From NCBI GenBank assembly GCA_902729315.2, contig LR746278.1, positions 5,001,911 to 5,065,910 of the forward strand: a DNA stretch of 64,000 nt, read 5' to 3'. The notes beneath the pieces were generated by a model. It was not told where the DNA came from. It ran no database searches and saw only the letters and a list, made by a program, of their open reading frames with translations. This stretch comes from Spirodela intermedia. Taxonomy: Eukaryota; Streptophyta; Magnoliopsida; Alismatales; Araceae. Position numbers and translations under genes: made by a program. Below, in pieces: positions 46,191 to 57,059 of this stretch. Numbering within the stretch: the first letter of the stretch is position 1; every line of letters starts with the position of its first letter.

Positions 46191-47764
46191 ATGGCGTATC
46201 GGAGGAAGCACGCCGTCGCGAAGTCGTCCACGTTCGAGGTGTTCCGGTCCTCCGCCGCCACCGACGATGGGTCGTCTCCTTCGTCGTCCCTCGCCGCCCA
46301 GGCGATCCGGGCTTCCTCCGCATACCGTGATTCTTCCCTCTCGTCCGCGTACGGCGAGCAGGCTATTGGCTCGGCCCGCGGGGGCTCTGATCGGCAGGAG
46401 CCAACACCATTGCGTCGTGTGAGCAACCCTTGACCACTTCCTAGATATACCTACGCATTTTATATAGATCACATTGTTCTCATGCCCGGGGATTGCATCT
46501 GTATCTCTGAGTTCTACGCGTCACGGGAGGATGAAGTTGGGTTCTCCTGAGAGCTGTCGATCGACGATGGGTAATTAGTTAGGCTCGGTTGATAGGGACT
46601 GTGACAAGGTATTTACTCGCATTTTCTGCCGGCAATTCCAAGAATATTTCTCCTCAGTCCACCTTTGGTCAGGAGACAATGGGAGGGATTTTTAGGGATG
46701 AATAATCTTCTTTTTTTGATGTGTTTTTTCGGGGATCGACAAGATTTAAAAGTTTTTTTTTTCTTATTAACATGGGAAATTGGTATTAATATGAAGGTTT
46801 TCATGGCGGTTTCAAGCTAGAACTCTGTAGAGCCTGAGGAATATTGTTCCCTTGTCCTGAACCATTATTATCCTCTGTTTTTTTTTGGTTGGGCTATCTG
46901 CTCTCACCGTCCAGAATAAGTGATCATATCCGTATCGACATTTCTGAGATTTGATTAATTAACTAGAAGGATTATATCACGCATATTTTTGCTTCAACAT
47001 ATTAATATCATGCCGTATATTCTTCCTCTTTTGCTTCATGTTTCTTTCTGGATTTACGTCGAATAATATCATCTCTTGTGTTCTTGTGGCGATATTTATG
47101 CTCCGTTCTTCGAAGGTTTGCTGTACCCTTGATTCCCTCCATTGCCATATTGATGCAAAATACCTCGCCTTCGTTTCTTTTCCCCTCCCCTCAAACGCTT
47201 CGCTCCTGAATGCGGTTGCAATAAATATTTTTATTTGGGTGTTTTATATCTTTTTATTCCCATTATCATGGATTCAAGCAGGACTCTGTAATCTGGCAGC
47301 CTTACCCTCAAGAAACTGAAAGCTATCTATGCATCTACCCGGGTTTAATTATCAGTTTCTGTTTTATCTCTTCTTCATCTTGATTGGGGGCAGTATAGTT
47401 GTCAGTGTTTTCGCTCATTTCCGAAATGCGAGCAGAGGATGTAACATCATGACGTATTTCAATGGCCTCTCCCAAGTCAGGAAGATCGATTTTTCTGTGA
47501 TGAGATTATTCTTGGTGTCTGCTCTCAAGCTCAGCTTTTCTGAGTTTGCTTTTGGATGAGAACCGAAATAGTACATTATCTTTCGTAAAGAAGTGATTTT
47601 TGTGGATTTTTTTTGTTCCACGCCGATCGATATCTTCTCTCCATCTACAGATGGGTTTGAAGGTTTTTATCCATCTGTTTTCTTCCGCATTCTAGATCGC
47701 ATACTCTCTTCGGCATTTTCGTCACTTGAGGCAGCCTCTGCACATCTGTTCTCCAGCTTCTCCT

Positions 47765-47804
<40 letters not shown>

Positions 47805-49963
47805 TAGATTAATGGGCAAGGGTGGCTTGGTTGTTCAGGAGTCAGCCAGGACTCATCGCACATCGATGAAGAGCTCGGAGGAGCCCAGATCTGAAGGGCT
47901 CTGGGGTGCTCTAACTAGAAAAGCCAAGTCCATTCTTCAGGATGACGGCACAGCAGATGAAGGCAGAGGACCTGGTCGGAATCCGCTGCAGAAGCTCAGC
48001 ACAGGCGATGGTGGTCAGGTGGGGACAGATGAAATTTTGTGATCCCCTTTCTAGAACCTCTGCCCCCCATGAAACTTGTTCATTTTCTGTCCAAGTAATT
48101 TATGGCATCCTGGAACCCACCCACCGACCCACCTGTTCCTAGAACCCGTTCCTGGCTGACTTCCTTGCGGACATTAGTGATGAAAGTTCCCATGGACATA
48201 AGTTATGAGGGAAAGGGTGGGTTTGAGACCGCTGACCGGCCATTCCAGCCATGTATGGGATGAAAAACCCACATGTTTCATCTTAAGAATCACCTTCTCC
48301 TTTTGCCAATTTTGTGGTTTCAGCAGCCCTGCCGATCACCAGAGGGGTTGCAAAAGCCAGAGAGCCCAGGGATTCAGAAGCGCATAGGTGTTTTAACATC
48401 TTCTCTCAGCTACATTGGCGGCACCATTGGGAATGCCTTGGAAGTAAGCCCTAAAAATCATTTTATTGTATATTTTTAATATAGATTTTTTCCTTTTTTT
48501 TTTTTTCATGTGGCTTGCCCTGCCCAGATCTCCTTTCAAGACCAAGTAAATGGGTTTGTTTTCCTCAGGAAGGCCTGTCAAGGGTGGAGCATCGAACTGC
48601 CGACATCATCCAAGAGACGAAGAAGCTGAATATGAGGAGGAAGAACGGCGGGTCTCAGATGCAGAGCAACGCCAATTCGCCTATTTCCCCTCAGCCTCAG
48701 GCCGCTGACTATGAGACCCAACTGAAGGCGTCTCGCAATGTAAGCCTGCAAGTGTGAGTGTGTGTGCCGTTAGATTTCGTGCAGTATTATGTCGCCCGCA
48801 ATCTTCTTCTTTCTCCGGTTTGAATTTATGAACCCAGCTGATTGACCTTTTCTTTCTTGGGTTAGTAGCAAAGATTTGCTTGGCCAATTTTTTTCTTCTT
48901 CCCATTCAAAAGAGTTTGTAGTTCCGGGTCAACTGATTGATTTTTCCTATTTTTTTGGGTCAACTGATGGAGGCGGAAAACCCTTTTTTTCTTGGGTTAG
49001 TTGCAAGGATTGCTTGGCCATTTTTTCTTTTTTCCGTCCCATTCAAAAGAGTCTGTTCTTGTGGGTCAACTGGTTGACTTTTCATATTTTTGTGGGTCAA
49101 CTGATAGAGGCGGAAAACCCTTCTTAATGGGAAGAGGAAAACAAACAAAAAAGCCCTGCTTTGTGTGAATTCGAGTAATCTCTTCATCTTAATTCAGTGA
49201 TTTGATGCTCATTCTTGTTCTAAGGTCGGCACTGGTTAGTCGGAGCATATTATTTCTGGATTTATGTTGGCAAGAGCCCTTTGGGGGATAACTCTTTTCT
49301 CAACCTCTTGTGTGGGTCAACTCTGTGCGATGGTGGTCGCAGGTGGCGAATGCCATGGCGGCAAAGGCCAAGCTTCTCCTGCGGGAGCTAAAGACCGTGA
49401 AGGCGGACCTGGCCTTCGCCAAGGAGCGCTGCGCCCAGCTCCAGGAGGAGAATAAGGTTCTCCGAGAGAGCCGCCACAAGGGAGACCACCATGAAGACGA
49501 CGACCTTGTACCTCTCTCTCTCTCTTTCTCTCTCTCACTCTCTCTCCCTCCTCCATCTCTCTCCCTCCCTCCCTCTCAGATGATCACTCTCTCTCTCTCT
49601 CTCCCTCTCAGATGATCACTCTCTCTCTCTCTCTAAAATGTGGGTTCTTGTGGGAGTTGACATCTGCAGATACGGTTGCAATTGGAGACGCTGCTAGGGG
49701 AGAAGGCGAGGCTGGCTCATGAGAACTCGGTCTACGCCAGGGAGAACAGGTTCCTGCGGGAGATTGTGGAGTACCACCAGTTGACCATGCAGGACGTTGT
49801 CTACTTGGACGAGGGCATCGAGGAGGTCACCGAGGTCTACCCCCCGGTACAGGTGCCTCCGCCGCCGCCGCCGGAGCCCTCCTCTCTCCCCATCCCCGTG
49901 CCCCCTCCCTCCGTCCTCAGCTCCTCGGCGGCGCCGCCACCGGAGCCCTCGCAAAGCCGCTGA
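46191..49963 (+). CDS. Conserved plant coiled-coil protein of unknown function
   Basis: Six exons: 46191-46418, 47839-48018, 48324-48443, 48569-48739, 49343-49507, 49670-49963; every junction is phase 0, 385 residues. N-terminus [21 protein letters not shown] with a Ser-rich stretch ([24 protein letters not shown]). The middle has [21 protein letters not shown] and [43 protein letters not shown]. The C-terminal half is coiled coil: [36 protein letters not shown] and [48 protein letters not shown] (quoted in parts), then a Pro-rich tail. Homologues exist across land plants; no activity is established. Intron 4 holds a duplicated block rich in GGTCAAC. Confidence 0.9.
47767..47804. repeat. (TA)n microsatellite before exon 2 of the coiled-coil gene
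   Basis: About 18 TA units, 35 bp upstream of the exon 2 acceptor. Confidence 0.95.
48856..49122. repeat. Tandem duplication, about 134-bp unit, in intron 4 of the coiled-coil gene
   Basis: CTTGGGTTAGT.GCAA.GATT.GCTTGGCCA ... GGGTCAACTGAT.GAGGCGGAAAACCC occurs at 48856-48990 and 48991-49122. Each unit contains two GGGTCAACTG words. Confidence 0.9.
49513..49635. repeat. CT-rich intron 5 with duplicated CTCAGATGATCACT
   Basis: Most of the intron is (CT)n; CTCAGATGATCACTCTCTC appears at about 49576 and 49607. Confidence 0.85.
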
Positions 49964-50132
49964 CTTTCTTTATTTTTTTCCACTGGGTGTAAAATTTTCT
50001 GCCCATTCTTGGGTTGTAATGAGCGAAAAAAACTGCCCGTTTTCCGCCGGGCAGCAGGTACAGTCCAGTTCGATTGCCCATTGATTTGATTCTTCGTCCA
50101 ACACCTGCCTGGGCCAACTCAGTTCTTGGGGC

Positions 50133-51974
50133 TCACCAGAAATCCCCGCAGGAGCAGGAGCCTCCTTGGAAGTGGTGGAAGCGGTGCTTGTCTCGGACGA
50201 TGATCTCCCTCCGGGCGACGGCGGACATGAGTTTGACGGCGGCGTGGCAGTCGCCGCAGATCCGCAAGTTCTTCACCACCCGCACGGCGGTGCCGCCGGC
50301 GGTGCTCATGATCCCGAACGCGACGGCGAGCTTCTCGCTGTGGTGTCTCAGGGCGATCTCCCTCTCCTCCTCCTCCACCTCGTGCATCACCGTCGCCGTC
50401 TCCGGCGAGTACCCCACCTCCCTCATCCTCCCCTCGAGCTCTTCCAGAAAGCGGTAGATCTCCGCTGCCTGCGGGTGGCGCCGCTCCCCCATCCGGAAGA
50501 CATGGGCGGTTCCGCCCACCTCCACGGCGCTGTACCCCGCCACCTTCCTCAGACCCCGCCGGGCCATCTCCCCCCTCGCCGCCTCCACCGCCTCTGTCCT
50601 CCCCGCCATGGCGCACAGGTTCGATAGCAGCACGTAGTTCCCCGCGTTCTCCGACTCCATCGCCACCAGCCGCTCCGCTGCCTCCACCCCGAGCTCGAAC
50701 CGCCGGTGCAGCTTGCAGGCCCCCACCAGCGCCGTCCACATCGCCGCCCCAGCCACCGGCGGCGCCGCCGCCGTGCGGACGAAGCGGAAGGCCTCCTCGA
50801 GGTGGCCAGCGCGGCCCAGCATGTCCACCATGCAGACCAGGTGCTCCTCCCGGGGAAGAAGGCCGTAGTCGCGCTGCATGCTCTCGAAGGCCTCGCGGCC
50901 GTCGACTACCAGCCCAGCGTGGGCGCAGGCAGCGAGCACCGCCACGAAGGTGACAGTGTTGGGCCGCGGCCCGCGGCGGCTCATCATCCGGAAGAGCGCC
51001 ACCGCCTCTGCGCCGCGGCCGTGCATGCCGTAGCCGGAGATCATCGCCGTCCAGGCGACGACGTTGGGGCGGCGGAGCCCGTCGAAGACCTCCCTGGCCT
51101 CGTCCACGCAGCCACAGCGGGCGTACATGCTCACCAGGGCGCCGGCAAGGGCGGCGCCCACAGGGAGGTGCTTGGTGGCGATGTAGCTGCTGGCCCACTG
51201 GCCCAGGCGGAGGTCGCCGAGGTGGGCACATGCGGCGAGGAGGCTCACCATGGTGGCACCGTCGGGCTCCACGGCGGCGTCGGCCTGCATGGCGCGGAAG
51301 ACGACGACGGCTTCTCCGGCGAGGCCGTTCTGCTCGTAGGCGGCGATCATGGCATTCCAGGTGACGAGGCTCCGGCGGGGCATTCCGTCGAAGACGGCGC
51401 GGGCGGCGGGGAGGTCGCCGCATTTCCCGTAGAGGGCGACGAGGGCGGTCTGGACGTAGACGTCGCCGGCGAGGCCGTCGAGGAGGAGGTGGCAATGGAT
51501 CTCGCGGCCGGTGGGCAGCGCCGCCAGGTCAGCGCAGGCCTTGACGGCGGAGGTGAAGGTGTAGTTGCAGCGAGCGAGGGTGGCCTGCCGCATGTGGCGG
51601 TAGAGGCGGAGAGCCGCCAGAGGGTCACCGGAGCGGGAGGAGACGCGGATGAGGGAGTTGAAGAGGAACCCATCGGGGTTGGGGACGGAGTGGAGGAGGA
51701 GGCCGGCGTAGGCGGCGGCGGCGCCGCCGCTGGGGCCGGTCTTGATGACCAGGGTGAGCAGCTTCGTAAGCAGGGAGCGGCTGCGGTGGAGCCCGGAGAC
51801 CACCATGCGAGCGTGGACCTGCCTGAGCGGGCGCAGCCGCGGCCCCGCTCCGACGAGGGACTGGTAGATCGGCGAGTGTTCCACCGGCGGCGGCGGCCCG
51901 GTGGGTTCCATCGGTGGAGAAGGAGGCGGCGGCAAGGCGGGTTCTCCTGTGCTGTCACATGGGGAGCAGAGCAA
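50133..51974 (-). CDS. DYW-class pentatricopeptide repeat protein (At2g33760-like)
   Basis: Intronless, 613 residues, very GC-rich. PLS-type repeats run from about residue 40 to 430 (for example NYTFTSAVKACADLAAL, YVQTALVALYGKCGDLPAARAVFDGMPRR, VVAWTAMISGYGMHGRGAEAVALF, HLVCMVDMLGRAGHLEEA). The E/E+ region follows (SENAGNYVLLSNLCAMAGR; GYSAVEVGGTAHVFRMGERRHP), then the DYW deaminase-like domain with HHSEKLAVAFGI (zinc His and catalytic Glu) and CGDCH. The terminal tripeptide is DFW, not DYW. Such proteins mediate C-to-U editing in plastids or mitochondria; the target is not predictable here. An alternative start is M22 (51911). Head-to-head with the next PPR gene. Confidence 0.95.
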   Translation of the reverse strand: MLCSPCDSTGEPALPPPPSPPMEPTGPPPPVEHSPIYQSLVGAGPRLRPLRQVHARMVVSGLHRSRSLLTKLLTLVIKTGPSGGAAAAYAGLLLHSVPNPDGFLFNSLIRVSSRSGDPLAALRLYRHMRQATLARCNYTFTSAVKACADLAALPTGREIHCHLLLDGLAGDVYVQTALVALYGKCGDLPAARAVFDGMPRRSLVTWNAMIAAYEQNGLAGEAVVVFRAMQADAAVEPDGATMVSLLAACAHLGDLRLGQWASSYIATKHLPVGAALAGALVSMYARCGCVDEAREVFDGLRRPNVVAWTAMISGYGMHGRGAEAVALFRMMSRRGPRPNTVTFVAVLAACAHAGLVVDGREAFESMQRDYGLLPREEHLVCMVDMLGRAGHLEEAFRFVRTAAAPPVAGAAMWTALVGACKLHRRFELGVEAAERLVAMESENAGNYVLLSNLCAMAGRTEAVEAARGEMARRGLRKVAGYSAVEVGGTAHVFRMGERRHPQAAEIYRFLEELEGRMREVGYSPETATVMHEVEEEEREIALRHHSEKLAVAFGIMSTAGGTAVRVVKNLRICGDCHAAVKLMSAVARREIIVRDKHRFHHFQGGSCSCGDFW

Positions 51975-52400
51975 GGAGGACGAGAGCCTCCCTGGGGGAA
52001 GGAAGAAGACGGCTGCTTAGGCGATCTACCAACATTCCCCCCGATGATCCTCCTCCTCTTCCTCTTTTTTTTCTTCTTCTTCTAACAGGATCATCATCAT
52101 CATCATCATCATTTTGTGTTTCTTTCTTATCGTGGAGGAAGATCGAGTGCACTCAGTGCTCGCACCCGCGAATAACACAGAAAAATCGAGGGGATGGATG
52201 GATTCAAATTCATCCGAGAAAACTAAAAACTTTCACCAAAATTATCACCGACCATAAGAAAGCATCCATTATTAATTAATTCAAAGGGTGTAATATTGAT
52301 ATGATGGTGATATTTTTACTTCAACCGTATCATTTTCTTACGGTATTTATGTTCAAATTGCGACTCGATTAGATCTCCCCATGTTGAGAGTTCTCCCAAG
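51975..52400. promoter_or_regulatory. Shared divergent promoter of two PPR genes
   Basis: 426 bp between the two start codons. GC-rich at the left, AT-rich at the right (52200-52340), with an (ATC)n run at 52090-52112. Confidence 0.5.
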
Positions 52401-53873
52401 ATGGAGGCTTTCTTCCAGGAGAACCGGCGAGCGGCGGGCGGCAGGCGGCGCCGGGGCCATAGAGGTTGGTTGGTCGCCGGCGGCGCCACCATGAGCTCCT
52501 CTTCTGGGAGGCGGCTTCTGGTCTCCTGCACCAAGCAGATGGCCGCACACGTGAACGGCGGGCGGCACAGGGAGGCCCTCGCCCTCTTCGTTCAGATGCG
52601 CGTCTCGCCTGAGCTCCCCGCCGTGGACCCCTTCCTCTACCCGCTGGCGCTCAAGTCCTGCGCGGCTCTCCGTCTCCCCGGCCCCGCCGCCGCCGTCCAC
52701 GCGCACGCCGTCAAGGGCGGGCTCCTCTCCGGCAACCCCTTCGTCTCCTCCGCCCTCGTGGACGCCTACGCCAAGTGCTTCTTTCCCCCGGCGATCTCCC
52801 CTGCGCAGCGCCTGTTCGACGAATTACCTCACCGGAACGCCGTCGTCTGGGGCGCCATGATCGCTGCCCATGCCCGCGCCGGCGACGTCGCCGCCGCCGC
52901 GCGATTGCTGGACCTCATGGACGTCCCCCGCGCCGCCTCCGCCTTCAACTCCGTCATCGCCGCCCACGCCGGCGCAGGCCCCGGCGGTGCCATCAGAGCC
53001 CTCGCCCTCTTCCGGCGGATGCAGGCGGAGCGCGTCCGCCCCACCCTGGCCACCTTCCTCGCCCTCCTCCCCCTCTTCTCCGCCGCCGCCACCCTCAACC
53101 TCGTTAAGGAGCTCCATTCCTTCTCCATCAGGACAGCTCTCCTCCCGGAGCTCCGCCTCGGCAGCTCCCTGGTGGAGGCCTACGGGCGCTGCGGCAGCGC
53201 CGCCTACGCCCGCAGCTGCTTCGACTCCCTACCGGAGAAGGAGAGGGACGTGGTGTCGTGGAGCTCCCTGGTCTCCGCCTACGCCCTCAACGGGGAGCCC
53301 GCCGCCGCCATGGCCACCTTCCGGCGCATGGCCGCCGCGGGAGTGAGCCCCGACGGGATCATGTTCCTCGGCGTGATGAAGGCATGCACCCACGCCGGCA
53401 TGGCCGACGAGGGCCGCCGGTACCTGGAGCTCATGCGGACGGACTACCAGATGGAGCCGGCGGGCGGGCACTACGCCTGCCTGGTTGACGCCGTGGCCCG
53501 CGCGGGGCGGCTGGAGGAGGCCCGCAGGATCATCGTGGAGGAGATGCCGGCGGGGAAGACGGCCAAGGCGTGGGGAGCGTTGCTCGGCGCGTGCCGCACG
53601 CACGGGGAAGTACCCCTGGCGGAGGCCGCCGCGCGGGCACTGGCGGAGATCGAGCCGGAGAACGCCGCCAACCTTGTCATCCTCTCCAGCGTCTACGCCG
53701 GCGCCGGCATGCACGAGGCCGCCGAACGGGTGCGACGGGAGATTCACGACAGGCGCCTCCGGAGGGCGCCAGGCAGCAGCTGGGTCTTCTCCTCCAACGG
53801 GCCTCCCGATGAACATCTGCCTCCAAGTCAACGGTTGATACAGGAAGAAAGGTCAGCGCTGAGATTTACATGA
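52401..53873 (+). CDS. PLS-class pentatricopeptide repeat protein, E-type (At1g03510-like)
   Basis: Intronless, 490 residues from the first ATG or 460 from M31 (52491, MSSSSGRRLLVSCTKQ), which I think the likelier start because the preceding segment is Arg/Gly low-complexity. PPR repeats: VDPFLYPLALKSCAALRL, NPFVSSALVDAYAKCFFP, NAVVWGAMIAAHARAGDV, DVVSWSSLVSAYALNGEP, GIMFLGVMKACTHAGMADE, HYACLVDAVARAGRLEEA. The end KAWGALLGACRTHGEV...ENAANLVILSSVYAGAGM..A.RVR..I (E domain) lacks a DYW domain. Expected in an organelle as an RNA-binding specificity factor. Third codon positions are almost all G or C. Confidence 0.92.
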   Translation: MEAFFQENRRAAGGRRRRGHRGWLVAGGATMSSSSGRRLLVSCTKQMAAHVNGGRHREALALFVQMRVSPELPAVDPFLYPLALKSCAALRLPGPAAAVHAHAVKGGLLSGNPFVSSALVDAYAKCFFPPAISPAQRLFDELPHRNAVVWGAMIAAHARAGDVAAAARLLDLMDVPRAASAFNSVIAAHAGAGPGGAIRALALFRRMQAERVRPTLATFLALLPLFSAAATLNLVKELHSFSIRTALLPELRLGSSLVEAYGRCGSAAYARSCFDSLPEKERDVVSWSSLVSAYALNGEPAAAMATFRRMAAAGVSPDGIMFLGVMKACTHAGMADEGRRYLELMRTDYQMEPAGGHYACLVDAVARAGRLEEARRIIVEEMPAGKTAKAWGALLGACRTHGEVPLAEAAARALAEIEPENAANLVILSSVYAGAGMHEAAERVRREIHDRRLRRAPGSSWVFSSNGPPDEHLPPSQRLIQEERSALRFT

Positions 53874-54293
53874 ATGCCCACCTCGCCCGATTTTGGTTCT
53901 TCGGAGAGGGGCCGCGGCCCCCCCGGGCCAATGACGGCGTTTAACGCTTTTACATTAGAAGGCAGATCACTGACCAAGAACGTAGCAACAAGCTGTTAAA
54001 TGTGCCGCTTACAGCAAGGTGAGGGGAATGTGGAAGAGAGAGAAACTAAAAACTTACCCAGCCGACGAGCAAGCACCACGGCTTCTGCCGTGGAAGAGCC
54101 GAGCCGCGCCGGCCTCTCGTCGAGTCGCTGTTCTAACAGCCGCCGCTATCCAGATCCATACTTCTCTAATATTGTCAACGATCCAAGGTCCGTCTGATCG
54201 CTGCCCGATACAGCAAGGAGATCGAGACTCGCCGCCTGCTGTCTTCTCGAGCCCTTCTTTCTTCTCCTTAGCTCAAGCATCTTAAGTCAACGA

Positions 54294-57017
54294 TCACTGC
54301 GGTTGCCCGCTGATCGGGATTTGCAGGTGGGCAACATGATGCCTCGGTTGACTATGATGGTGGGCGGCCCGTTCCCTGTACTTCCCTGCTGCCCTGGCGC
54401 CGGATTCCGGGACACTGCCGGAGCTACTACTGTGCTGGGATGACGACTCCTGTTTACTGTACCCAGATCGCAGATATAGCTTGCGCCTGTCGGCATTCAC
54501 AGAACGGCTGTGCTTGCCGCCGCCCTCTTGCTCGGTGCCGGCCTCGTGCTGGGCGGTGGTGGCGGCCCAGCCTTTCTGCTGCTGCTGCCCACGGCGATGG
54601 GGTACCGACGAAACGGGTTCATGCTTGGCCTCTGGGTCCACTGGCGCTAGGCCTGTGGCGGCTGCTGCTGCTGCCGATGAGGCCCTCGGGGAGGGCTCTT
54701 CTCCGGCCCTCCTCTCTCTTCTCTCTGCATGCCTTCTCGCAGTTCTTGCTTCTGCAGAAACAGGGATTGCTGCTGCTGGGGAGATCTTATTCTCGACGGG
54801 TGGTTGAGGATGGCTGCTCCCTCCAGGCAGGGAGGATTCACTGTCGGGTCCGTTGACTTGGGAGAAGACTTTCTGCGCTCCACCTCCACCCCTGGTTTCC
54901 GGGTCAGACGAGGAATTGTGCTGTGACTTCAGCTGCCAGTGAGACCTCGGGTGGTCGCTCTCATGTCTGACGACCCTCCTCCCAGAAGTTTCATCTGATT
55001 CTATGGTTATCAGCTGCCCCACAGCCCTGTCAGTCCTCCCATGGGAAGCGGGCTCCCAATTCTCTCTGGTCCCACCGCCACTGGCGACGACCTTGTGACC
55101 ACGGAACGGTGGCCTCCTTCCTCTGCCCAACCTCGCAGAATCCTTCTCTACACCAGCTGCAGCAGTCACGGGCTCACTCTGTACCACCACTTGGTGACGA
55201 TCCACCTTCCAGCCATCATCCGAAGATTTCGCTTGCTCTTTCTGCGGATCACCCTGTTCCTCCTCGGCATTGTTCTTGGAGTTGGAGAAGGATGAGCTTT
55301 TGAGGGAGGAGCCTAACAAGGGAGAGGGAAGCTCCGGCGGGACCCGTCGGCGCCATGATGCGTGCGCTTTACTGTTCTTGCTGGGTTTGGTGCTCTCCCT
55401 GCCCGTAGTATCTCCACTAGGTTCCGCTTTTAGATTCGCTGAATGACCCGTTCCACTGCTTGCAGCTCCCTGCGAGCTGATTGGAGCTTTTGGAGCAGAT
55501 GGTGCTGGCTGATGATGAGAGGTGGCCGGCATCTGCTGAGAGAGGAGTTCTTGGGCTATGGGCTTGGGAACGTACCTCTCCATCTCTGCCCTCTTGAACT
55601 TCAGGTTGTGCTCCACGTCGCTGCTGCTTTTAGCAGAAGGGTCGGAGATCGCTTCGTCAGCCACAATCTGCGCTTCCTCGGCCAGCTCTTTCTTGCCCGT
55701 TGACTTCACTGGCGCCCAGACGACTGCCTCGGCTCCGTGGAACTTATCTGCCGGTCTCGCTGCCTGTGGGTTCCTCGTGATTTTCCTCGGATGCTGAGGC
55801 TTCCACTGCAGCGTTGACTTAGGAGGGGCTTCTTCTGTCGCTCGGGAAAAGACCTGGTTGGGGGGCGCAGTCGGCAGCGCTCCCGCAGACTTTTGAACCC
55901 TGACTGCAGCACCATCAGGGCCTTCCTGCTGAACCGCACCATCCTTAGCTGGTGCTTCCGAGGGCTTGGGTCTACCTTCCTCAACAGCTGGACCCTTCTC
56001 GGGGGCCTTCTGCGACGGTTTTGAGACGATGCTTGAAGGAGCCTCCTCTGGCTTGCTTCTATTCCTCATGATTCTACTGTTCCTCTTCTTGTGGTGGGTT
56101 AAAGATTCATCCACGTCTTTCTCCGCAGCTGGCGCCTCCACACCGGTCGAACCACCAGGAATGGCAGATTCAGTGAGATGCTTCGAACTCACGACGATGG
56201 AACCGACCAAGACGCCATCGGAGATATCCTTCTCAGATACGTGCTTTTCTTCCAGATTGTGGTGCCGCCTCCTCTGGAGCGTCTGTTTCTGCTTCGAGGG
56301 GCCGTTATGCTGGAACTGGGGATCGCTTTGAGCCTCAACAGCAGCTGGCACCTCAGACGCAGGTGGGTTGTCACGAGTGACCGACTGAGAGACAGTCTGG
56401 GAAGATGAATCCACAGGTTCCTCGGGTACAACGACGACGCCCTCCTTTGGCGATCCAAGTGTCTTCACTTTATGATGGGTCTTTGGCGGCACCGCAGCAT
56501 TAGCTGGATCAGAGAGACGGACTGGGGCCTTGTCATCAGCAGTGCTGTGCTTAGAATCGGGGCATTTAGTCATGTCCTGGTGAGGCTGGGTTTCAGTGGA
56601 AGGAGCATGATGTAGTGGCTGATTGGAGCTTTCTGCTGCAGTCCTCCTGTTTAATTCTTCCAGCTTCGCTAGCGCCCTAGCCTTCTGCTCTCTTATTCGC
56701 TCTTCCTCCTCCTTCTGCAGTTGCTTTGCACGTTGTCTGGCAATCTCCTTCATTCTAGCGTGCTGGCAGAAGCATTCGGGCATTAGTAGAGTTGTCTAAT
56801 AAAATATTAAACACAAGCTAGAAAATAAGCCCAAGAAAACAAGGAAAATTAAACATTTATTCCAGAAGAAGCTGCAGGAAATTAAAAATATTGAAACAGC
56901 ACCGTTATCCTACGAAAGTAAATTAAATCTATAACCACTAAACGTATGTGTTTATCAACTCTTCCACCATCAAAATCATTGAGGCCAAAGGCAACACTGG
57001 AAATCAGGGAACTAAGG

Positions 57018-57059
<42 letters not shown>

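Noticed and set aside
50119-51495. Second minus-strand frame of 458 codons over the DYW PPR gene
   Set aside because: Arg/Pro-rich shadow in another frame; no domain.
50706-52085. Open frame of 459 codons antisense to the DYW PPR gene
   Set aside because: High GC at third positions removes stops on the opposite strand; the sense frame has clear PPR repeats.
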